5,902 nt of DNA from an uncultured Clostridia bacterium (GTDB lineage Bacteria > Bacillota > Clostridia > TANB77 > CAG-508): positions 1 through 5,902 of the forward strand of contig CAPNAQ010000112.1 of assembly GCA_948663505.1 (NCBI GenBank). Reading direction: 5' to 3'. The stretch's first letter is position 1, and the number at the start of each line of letters is the position of its first letter. The position numbers were made by a program, and so were the translations under genes. Positions 1 through 5,846 of the stretch are shown piece after piece. The notes under the pieces were generated by a model. It searched no databases, was not told the origin of the DNA, and saw only the letters and a list, made by a program, of their open reading frames with translations.

Positions 1-62
1 TATATATTTATAAACATGAGGAAAAAGAACTAGATGAAGAAGATGGAGGTGAAGATAAGTAG
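1..62 (+). CDS. C-terminal end of an upstream gene (partial, unidentified; possibly PrgI-like)
   Basis: Of the three + frames, only the one with codons starting at position 3 stays open across this stretch. It reads YIYKHEEKELDEEDGGEDK and ends at TAG (60-62). The tail is strongly acidic (8 Glu/Asp in the last 11 residues) and probably disordered. The stop codon directly abuts the ATG of the next gene, and that gene's ribosome binding site lies inside this coding end, so the two are co-transcribed and probably translationally coupled. Nineteen residues are too few to identify a family. The position just before a TraC-like/VirB4 pair is where a PrgI-family small membrane protein often sits in monoderm type IV secretion clusters, but this is inference from gene order only. 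Confidence 0.6.
   Translation, partial: YIYKHEEKELDEEDGGEDK
45..52 (+). promoter_or_regulatory. Ribosome binding site for the 63-1289 gene
   Basis: GGAGGTGA is a strong anti-16S match, placed 10 nt before the ATG at 63 (13 nt counted from GGAGG). This is slightly longer than ideal but usable. The next in-frame ATG (78) would be 25 nt away, so the site supports the start at 63. It lies within the coding end of the upstream gene. Confidence 0.75.
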
Positions 63-1289
63 ATGGGTGATAATGCAATGATAAGTGTATTAACAATGGT
101 AGTATCTTTGATGGTTGTAATATGTGTTGTTTTACTAATAATATTAATAATTTTAAAAATTAGAGATTGGAACAGTAAAAATGTTGAAAAGAAGTCAAAT
201 GATATAACAACATATCAAAATAAAACTAAAAATAAAGAAGAATCAAAACAAGTGGCAGCAACAACATATAGTAAACAATCAATATTTGACTTTATGGAAT
301 TTGAAAGAGTTGAAGACAATATGATAATACAAAAAGAAATGAAAAAATATTTAATGGTTGTTGAATGTCAAGGAATAAACTATGATTTAATGTCAAGAGT
401 AGAGAAAGTATCTGTTGAAGAAGGATTTCAACAATTTTTAAATACATTAAGACATCCAATACAAATATACATACAAGCAAGAACAGTTAATTTGGAAGGC
501 TGTATAGTAAATTATAAAGAAAAAGTAAAAGAGATTGAAGATAAATATAATAAAATGACATATGAATATAAAAGGATGAAAGAAGAAGACTTAGTATACA
601 CAAAAGAAGATTTAGATAAATATTTTTATGAATTAACAAAACAAAAGAATTTATTAGAATATGGAAAAGATATTATTGCAAATACAGAAAAAATGAGCTT
701 AAATCAGAATATTTTAAATAGAAAATATTTTATAGTAATACCATATTATGTTGAAGATGTTAATAAATATGATAAAGAAGAAATGAAGAATATAGCATTT
801 TCAGAATTATATACTAAATCTCAATCAATAATCAGAGCATTATCATCATGTTCTGTATCAGGAAAAATATTAAATTCTAGTCAATTATTAGAGTTGTTAT
901 ATATGGCTTATAATAGAGATGACGCAGAAATATATGGATTAAAAACAGCATCAAGAGCACAATATGACAGTTTATATTCAACATCACAAGATGTTTTTGA
1001 AAGAAAAATACAAGCTTTAGATGAAGAGATAAGAGATAAAGCAATAGATTTAGCAAATGAGAAAATAGAACAAGTAAAATCTAAACAGCAACAAGTTGCT
1101 GAAGAAAAAGAAGAAAATATGCAAGAATTAGTAAGAAGAATGGCAGAGGTATATTTAAATAAAAATAGAAAATATGTAGGACAAGATATTGCAGACCAAG
1201 CAATTAAAGAGTTAAATCAAGAGGAAGGAGGAGAAAAAAATGAAGAAGAACAAAAACCAAAAAGAGGCAGAAAGAGAAAACAGCAATAA
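63..1289 (+). CDS. Membrane-anchored TraC-like protein resembling the VirB4 N-terminal domain
   Basis: This 408-residue protein probably assists or docks the VirB4 ATPase at the inner face of the membrane. Residues about 7-31 form one strong membrane segment, followed by K32 and R34, which predicts a cytoplasmic body. A charged linker leads to a region (about 75-290) that resembles the separately encoded TraC-like/VirB4 N-terminal domain of monoderm T4SS clusters. Recognisable pieces are FDFMEFERVED (75-85), the strand YLMVVECQGINY (96-107), FQQFLNTLRHPIQIYIQAR (122-140), KYFIVIPYY (221-229) and ELLYMAYNR (277-285). A charged coiled coil (about 150-215) is inserted in the middle, and a second (about 311-370) follows. 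The C-terminal tail is very basic (KPKRGRKRKQQ). No nucleotide-binding motif is visible. The TAG of the preceding gene abuts its start, and it overlaps the VirB4 gene by 50 nt, so the three genes form one operon. The family call rests on motif memory and gene order; the membrane anchor is certain, the exact role is not. Confidence 0.8.
   Translation: MGDNAMISVLTMVVSLMVVICVVLLIILIILKIRDWNSKNVEKKSNDITTYQNKTKNKEESKQVAATTYSKQSIFDFMEFERVEDNMIIQKEMKKYLMVVECQGINYDLMSRVEKVSVEEGFQQFLNTLRHPIQIYIQARTVNLEGCIVNYKEKVKEIEDKYNKMTYEYKRMKEEDLVYTKEDLDKYFYELTKQKNLLEYGKDIIANTEKMSLNQNILNRKYFIVIPYYVEDVNKYDKEEMKNIAFSELYTKSQSIIRALSSCSVSGKILNSSQLLELLYMAYNRDDAEIYGLKTASRAQYDSLYSTSQDVFERKIQALDEEIRDKAIDLANEKIEQVKSKQQQVAEEKEENMQELVRRMAEVYLNKNRKYVGQDIADQAIKELNQEEGGEKNEEEQKPKRGRKRKQQ
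1225..1231 (+). promoter_or_regulatory. Ribosome binding site for the VirB4 gene
   Basis: AAGGAGG is a perfect Shine-Dalgarno core 8 nt before the ATG at 1240. It lies inside the 3' coding end of the preceding gene and encodes part of its EEGGE stretch. It fixes the VirB4 start at 1240 and shows that the 50-nt overlap is real, not an over-long start choice. Confidence 0.88.
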
Positions 1290-3198
1290 TACTATTCAAG
1301 AACCAGGAAAATTAAGGAAGAAAAGTATAAAAGAATTAATAGCACCTTCAGGAATAGATGCATCTAAAATGGATCATTTAGAAATAATATCAAATGTAAA
1401 GAGATTTGCAAGAAGTTTCTTTATATCAACATTACCTCGTATGTGTACGTTCCCAGAACTATTTAGAGGATTATACTTTTTTGGAGATTTAAATACATCA
1501 ATATATATAAATCCAATAGCAGAATCTAGATCGCAAAACGAATTAAATAAAACGATAAATGAATTAGAAACAGAAAGAATAGTTGCATCAGATAAAGGGA
1601 ACATAAATAGAGAAAGTACATTATTGCAAAAAAGATTTGAAGCTGAACAATTAAGAGATGAAATTGCAGCAGGATTTAATAAAATGTATGAAGCCTCTAT
1701 AGTGGCAACATTATTTACATATAATGCAGAAGATTTAGATAGATTAACAAAATTGCTTGCAACAGAAATGTCAAAATCATTAGTAAATATAAGAAGTGCA
1801 TGGGCAATGCAAGAAGATGCTTTTAAAAGTAATTTACCATTATTTGATGATAAAGTAAAAAGAACACATGATTTTGATAGTAGATCAATGGGAACAGTAT
1901 TTCCATTTACATCATCAGAAGTTGGACATCAAAGTGGTGTACCATTAGGGTATAACAAACAAACAGGAACACCAATATTATTTGATAATTTTCACTCATC
2001 ACTTACAAATTATAATATGGTTATATTTGCTAAGTCTGGAGCTGGTAAATCTGTTACAATGAAAACTTTAGTATCAAGATCAGCAGTTCTTATGGGAATT
2101 GAAAGTTTGGCATTAGACGCAGAAGGTGAATATACAATAGTTGCTGAAAGCCTAGGAGGAATAAATGTGGTATTAAGCCCAACATCAGACACTGTTATAA
2201 ATTTATTTGATGTTGAACCAGAAAATGTTAGAGATGAAATTACAGGAAGAGAAAGAACAATATTAAATATAGAAAATAAAGTTGAAGATGTTACACAAGC
2301 ATTACTTACAATGGCAAGAGGGAGTACAAGAAGTAAAGAAGTAAATGAATTAACAAAACAAGTTATAGCTGAAACTGTTGCAGAAGAATATGCAGCATTA
2401 GGAATAACTAATGAAGTAAGTAGTTTGTATGGAGGAAATACATTCCAAAAAGGAGATAAATTATATAAAGAAAAAAAGGCTATGCCAACAATAGGAAGTT
2501 GGTATAAAAGGTTAGAACTTAAAGCAAAAGAAAATGAAAATAAAGATTACAGTTATCAATATAGTTATTTATTAAAAGTAATGAAACAATATATAAGAGA
2601 ATTTAATGGACAAATGGCATATTTTGATGGACAATCTACATTTGAATTATTAGAAGAATCGCCATTTATAAATTTGGATATATCACAACTAGAAGAAAGA
2701 TTTGCAAGACCATTAGCACAACAAATATTATTGTCTTGGATATGGGAGAAATATGTTAAGAAAAATAGTGAAGATAGAACAAAGGCTAGAAAAAAAAGGG
2801 TTTTAGTTGATGAAGCATGGATGTTATTACCATATCCTGAAGCGGTAGATTTCTTAAATACTATGGCAAGACGTGCAAGAAAAAGAAATGTTTCATTAGC
2901 TATTATATCTCAAAGGTTTCAAGACTTTTATGAAAAACCAGAAGCACAAGTTGTTTTAACTTCATCAGATACAAAATTATTTTTAGCACAAGATAAATCA
3001 GAAATAGAGTACTTAAAAGAAGTTTTTAAATTAAGTGAAGGAGAATCAAACTTTTTAATTACTTGTTTAAAAGGAGAAGGCCTATTAAAAGTTGGAAATG
3101 ATACAGCAATATTACAAATTGTACCAACAGCTAAAGAATTTGAGTTTGTTGAAACAAACTTAAATAACTTAGTAAAAAGTAGGAGTAGAGATAGATAA
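1240..3198 (+). CDS. virB4: VirB4/TraC-family type IV secretion ATPase
   Basis: This 652-residue cytoplasmic ATPase powers assembly and substrate transfer in type IV secretion systems. Residues 1-28 are a Lys-rich, probably disordered lead. The VirB4 N-terminal domain follows (about 29-230), beginning SIKELIAPSGI and including RSFFISTLPRMCTFPELFRGLYFFGDLNTSIYI in its first part. The RecA-like motor has Walker A AKSGAGKS (264-271, K270 and S271 for phosphate and Mg), the family motif LDAEGEY (292-298), an inserted helical region (about 345-460), FDGQS (462-466), Walker B VLVDEAW (521-527, D524/E525), the Arg-rich MARRARKRN (542-550) and the sensor Gln in ISQRFQDF (Q558). The first Walker A glycine is Ala, which does not remove a catalytic residue. 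The length is normal for Gram-positive VirB4 and nothing looks truncated. It overlaps the preceding gene by 50 nt in the +1 frame. VirD4 and FtsK/HerA ATPases are alternatives, but the N-terminal region and neighbours favour VirB4. Confidence 0.94.
   Translation: MKKNKNQKEAERENSNNTIQEPGKLRKKSIKELIAPSGIDASKMDHLEIISNVKRFARSFFISTLPRMCTFPELFRGLYFFGDLNTSIYINPIAESRSQNELNKTINELETERIVASDKGNINRESTLLQKRFEAEQLRDEIAAGFNKMYEASIVATLFTYNAEDLDRLTKLLATEMSKSLVNIRSAWAMQEDAFKSNLPLFDDKVKRTHDFDSRSMGTVFPFTSSEVGHQSGVPLGYNKQTGTPILFDNFHSSLTNYNMVIFAKSGAGKSVTMKTLVSRSAVLMGIESLALDAEGEYTIVAESLGGINVVLSPTSDTVINLFDVEPENVRDEITGRERTILNIENKVEDVTQALLTMARGSTRSKEVNELTKQVIAETVAEEYAALGITNEVSSLYGGNTFQKGDKLYKEKKAMPTIGSWYKRLELKAKENENKDYSYQYSYLLKVMKQYIREFNGQMAYFDGQSTFELLEESPFINLDISQLEERFARPLAQQILLSWIWEKYVKKNSEDRTKARKKRVLVDEAWMLLPYPEAVDFLNTMARRARKRNVSLAIISQRFQDFYEKPEAQVVLTSSDTKLFLAQDKSEIEYLKEVFKLSEGESNFLITCLKGEGLLKVGNDTAILQIVPTAKEFEFVETNLNNLVKSRSRDR
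3143..3160 (+). repeat. Short perfect inverted repeat near the 3' end of virB4
   Basis: AGTTTGTTGAAACAAACT has 8-bp arms around a 2-nt centre, or as RNA a 7-bp stem with a TGAA loop. It lies in coding sequence, about 80 nt upstream of the next start. No T-run follows, so it is not an intrinsic terminator. One such repeat could occur by chance in AT-rich DNA. Confidence 0.35.
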
Positions 3199-3205
3199 AT
3201 AAACC

Positions 3206-3218
3206 TTACAATTTGTAA
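3206..3218 (+). repeat. 13-bp near-palindrome in the only intergenic gap
   Basis: TTACAA-T-TTGTAA has 6-bp arms and a single central base. It sits in the 44-nt gap between the VirB4 and VirB6-like genes. A 1-nt spacer cannot form a hairpin, so if functional it would be a protein-binding site on DNA. It may well be chance. Confidence 0.3.
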
Positions 3219-3224
3219 TAAGTG

Positions 3225-3234
3225 AAAGGGATGA
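3225..3234 (+). promoter_or_regulatory. Weak ribosome binding site for the VirB6-like gene
   Basis: AAAGGGATGA is an imperfect match to the Shine-Dalgarno consensus, ending 8 nt before the ATG at 3243. The alternative starts fit worse: GTG at 3222 has only AT-rich sequence before it, and ATG at 3231 lies inside the purine tract with no spacing. This is the weakest initiation signal of the three complete genes, which may lower the yield of the channel protein. Confidence 0.5.
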
Positions 3235-3242
3235 TAGAAATA

Positions 3243-3341
3243 ATGAAAAAAACAAAAAATAAAAAGTTAATACAAAAAATTATAATAAGCCTTGTTTTAA
3301 TAGCTTCTTGTCAGTTTATAATGCCAAATCATGCTAAAGCA
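3243..3341 (+). other. Signal peptide coding region of the VirB6-like protein
   Basis: It encodes residues 1-33: a Lys-rich n-region, a hydrophobic core (I13-M27), and NHAKA before GW, a good type I signal peptidase site. The core also contains IASC (20-23), which matches the loose lipobox pattern, so processing by the lipoprotein peptidase at C23 cannot be excluded. Either way the N-terminal region would be exported. Confidence 0.7.
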
Positions 3342-5846
3342 GGTTGGCTCGCAGGTGAACTTACAGAAAATATATGTCAATTTTTTGCTTCAATTGGTGA
3401 TGTTTTTACAGGTATGATGAACTCATTTATGTTGGGAGGCTCTTCTGTATTGGGATCTAGTATGCTGAGTCAGGAAGAAGCTGAAGAATGTTGGATAAGA
3501 CAAGACAAAGAAAAAAATTCAATTGATAAAGAACTAGCACCAAATTTTAAGGCTGCTGTTAAAGAAGAAATTAAAACTGTTGCAGATAATCCTAATGGAA
3601 TTAAAATAGTAGATAAAAGTGGTTATACAGGAATATTAATAAATGAAAAATATTTTGACCATGCATGGATAACTAATGAAGCAGCATATGAATATCCTAA
3701 TATGGTATATTCTCCAGAGAATATATTTGCAAATAATATACCTGCATTTGATATAAACTTTATAAATCCATCATTATATTCATCTGGGGGTGAATCTATA
3801 GCAGTATCATTACAACCAACAATTGCATCATGGTATAAAACATTTAGAAATATAGCTGCTGTAGGATTATTATCAGTATTATTATATTTAGGTATTAGAA
3901 TAGTAATAGGATCTGTAAATGAAAAGGCAAAATATAAGGAGGCTTTAAAAGATTGGCTATTTGCAATGTGCTTGTTGTTTGTAATGCAGTTTATAATTGT
4001 TGCTATTTTAACAATTACAGATAAATTTAATGATATATTTGGTCAAGAAACTAATAATATATTAGTTTGTATTGTTAACCAAGAAGAACCTAATGATGGA
4101 ACAGCTTCTAATAATTATGTATTTAGATCTAATTTTATGGGTGTTGCTAGAATGCTGATACAAACTGAAGGGGAAAATTGGCAAAATATTGTGGCATATA
4201 CAATAATTTATTTTGCACTAATTGTATATACAATTATGTTTACATTTCAATATTTTAAGAGGGTATTATATATGGCATTTTATACAATGATTTCACCATT
4301 AGTTGCAATGTCATATCCATTAGATAAAGCAGGAGATACTAAAGCACAGGCTTTTAATACATGGTTTAAGGAAGTTGTAATGACAGCATTAACTCAACCA
4401 ATACATTTGTTATTATATACAATGTTAGTATCTTCAGCAATGGAATTGACATTAAAAAATCCAATATATGGATTAGTATGTATAGGATTTTTAATACCAG
4501 CTGAGAAATTTGTAAAGAGCTTATTCGGAATTCAACCTCAAGCAGATCAAGGAATGGGAAGCTTTGCAGGTGGAGCAATGACAATGGGATTATTGAATAA
4601 ATTAACACATAAACCACCATTACCTAAAGGAGGCAAAGGTGAAAATGGAGGTGGAAGTGGATCAGAAGGAGGAAGTTCTTCTTCAGATGAAGGATCTTCA
4701 ACACCTAATTTTGCAAGTGTATACAATGGAGGTAGTGGAAATCCACCATTAAATCCAGGAGATAACAGAGATCCAGGAGCACCTGATCCAGAAGAAGATC
4801 CTAATGTTAACCCAAATCCAACACAACCAAATGGATCTAATCAAGGATTTCCAAATAATACTAATACTCAGCCATTAGGAGGACAAAATGGTTATGACGA
4901 AGATGATGGACAAAATCCAGATAATTATAATAATCCTACAGGGGCAAATCCACCAAGAGGTAATGAACAGGGAAGTAATCCATCAGGAAGTAATCCACAA
5001 GGGGGTAATCCATCAGGAGGCAATCCGCCAAAAAATAATAGAAGTGGCTCTAAAAAATCAGGAAAATCTAAAGATGATAGTGAATTTAAAAGGAAAGTAA
5101 GAAGAGCTAAACCATATGCAGGAAAAGTATTAAAATCTGCAGGAAAAGGAGCGTTAAAAGGAACATTAAAAGGACTAACAAGAGCAACTGCTATAGGAGG
5201 AGGAGCTTTAATAGGAACTGCAGCAGGATTAGTGACTGGAGATATGTCAAATGTATTTAAATATGCTGGGGCAGGAGCTGTAGCAGGTAATGCAATAGGG
5301 AAAAATTTAAATGAAACAGTATCTAAAGGAGCAACATATCTAAAAGATAATGTACCAAATGCTATTAATAAAGCAAGAATAGTAGGAACAGAAATAAATG
5401 ATGGTTATTTAGCTGCAGATAATAAGCGAAAAGAAATTGAACAAGCCAAAGCAGATCGAGAATTTATGAAAAGTAAGCAACAACGTGAAAGATATAAAAA
5501 GATTGCTGCTAAAATTGAAAAACAAACAGGAAAACAATATAGTATTGATGAATTAATGAATGTAGCATCTGATTATAGAAAAAATAAGGTAACAGATAAT
5601 AATACAATTGAAAAAGGACTAATTCTGGAAGCACAAAAAGGTGATATTGGAGGAGCAAGTCATGAAAATATTATGGCTGTATCAATGTTAGCTCAACAAT
5701 ATGATAAGAGTTATTTATATGATGATAAGAAAAATAAGGCTTTAAGAAAAGAAGTTGGTGCTAGTGTAGGTGATGCAGAAACAGAAAATGTTATGAATAT
5801 ATTTAGAGAATTGCATGAGAATACTTCAAATAGACCTCGTAGTTAA
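3243..5846 (+). CDS. VirB6/TrbL-like T4SS channel protein with long C-terminal extension
   Basis: This 867-residue polytopic membrane protein is the likely inner-membrane channel of the T4SS. The start at 3243 is chosen because it gives a classic Sec signal peptide: basic MKKTKNKK, hydrophobic 13-27, and cleavage after AKA (31-33). GTG 3222 or ATG 3231 would add 7 or 4 residues. Residues 34-204 are probably exported and hold C45 and C83. Hydrophobic segments follow at about 205-223, 238-258, 317-339, 341-357, 378-400 and 407-425. The stretch YMAFYTMISPLVAMSYPLDK followed by AGDTKAQAFNTWFKE is typical of Gram-positive VirB6-like cores. Residues about 448-610 are a Gly/Ser/Pro/Asn-rich linker with pentapeptide repeats (567-596). 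A basic region, two Gly-rich hydrophobic stretches (648-666 and 674-687) and a charged helical tail (to 867) complete it. VirB6-like cores without such extensions are much shorter. It lies 44 nt after VirB4, in the same direction. The core assignment is firm; the role of the extension is unknown. Confidence 0.87.
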   Translation: MKKTKNKKLIQKIIISLVLIASCQFIMPNHAKAGWLAGELTENICQFFASIGDVFTGMMNSFMLGGSSVLGSSMLSQEEAEECWIRQDKEKNSIDKELAPNFKAAVKEEIKTVADNPNGIKIVDKSGYTGILINEKYFDHAWITNEAAYEYPNMVYSPENIFANNIPAFDINFINPSLYSSGGESIAVSLQPTIASWYKTFRNIAAVGLLSVLLYLGIRIVIGSVNEKAKYKEALKDWLFAMCLLFVMQFIIVAILTITDKFNDIFGQETNNILVCIVNQEEPNDGTASNNYVFRSNFMGVARMLIQTEGENWQNIVAYTIIYFALIVYTIMFTFQYFKRVLYMAFYTMISPLVAMSYPLDKAGDTKAQAFNTWFKEVVMTALTQPIHLLLYTMLVSSAMELTLKNPIYGLVCIGFLIPAEKFVKSLFGIQPQADQGMGSFAGGAMTMGLLNKLTHKPPLPKGGKGENGGGSGSEGGSSSSDEGSSTPNFASVYNGGSGNPPLNPGDNRDPGAPDPEEDPNVNPNPTQPNGSNQGFPNNTNTQPLGGQNGYDEDDGQNPDNYNNPTGANPPRGNEQGSNPSGSNPQGGNPSGGNPPKNNRSGSKKSGKSKDDSEFKRKVRRAKPYAGKVLKSAGKGALKGTLKGLTRATAIGGGALIGTAAGLVTGDMSNVFKYAGAGAVAGNAIGKNLNETVSKGATYLKDNVPNAINKARIVGTEINDGYLAADNKRKEIEQAKADREFMKSKQQRERYKKIAAKIEKQTGKQYSIDELMNVASDYRKNKVTDNNTIEKGLILEAQKGDIGGASHENIMAVSMLAQQYDKSYLYDDKKNKALRKEVGASVGDAETENVMNIFRELHENTSNRPRS
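4941..5030 (+). repeat. 15-bp tandem repeats coding for GxNPx pentapeptides
   Basis: Six in-phase 15-nt units encode GANPP, RGNEQ, GSNPS, GSNPQ, GGNPS and GGNPP. The last four (4971-5030) are close DNA copies built on GGAAGTAATCCATCA; the first two are degenerate. The array lies in the flexible linker of the VirB6-like protein. Copy number changes would keep the reading frame, so the linker length can vary without breaking the gene. Confidence 0.85.

Noticed and set aside
1235..1243. Programmed -1 frameshift at A AAA AAT with an upstream Shine-Dalgarno, joining the TraC-like and VirB4 frames
   Set aside because: The phase is wrong: a -1 slip puts the ribosome on TGA at 1241. VirB4 lies in the +1 frame and has its own well-placed start.
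2471..2478. A AAA AAG slippery heptamer inside virB4
   Set aside because: A -1 slip hits a stop after about nine codons in the middle of the motor domain, and A runs are common in this AT-rich sequence.
3143..3160. Intrinsic terminator at the end of virB4
   Set aside because: The hairpin is AT-rich, lies inside the coding sequence and has no T-run after it.
4366..4620. Open frame on the - strand opposite the VirB6-like membrane core, and similar ones at 292-480, 1374-1604 and 2010-2192
   Set aside because: All lie antisense to well-supported genes, lack ribosome binding sites, and are hydrophobic as expected for the complement of A-rich coding sequence.
4626..4752. AAAGGAGG followed by an ATG (4645) opening a 35-codon reading frame inside the VirB6-like gene
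   Set aside because: The purine-rich match arises from Gly/Lys codons, the spacing is long (11 nt), and the short product has no recognisable features.
4941..5030. CRISPR-like repeat array
   Set aside because: The 15-bp units are contiguous with no spacers and stay in phase with a coding frame.
4888..5100. 70-codon + frame reading with repeated IHQE units
   Set aside because: It is the shifted frame of the pentapeptide repeat array; the repetition comes from the 15-bp DNA repeats, and there is no ribosome binding site or family similarity.
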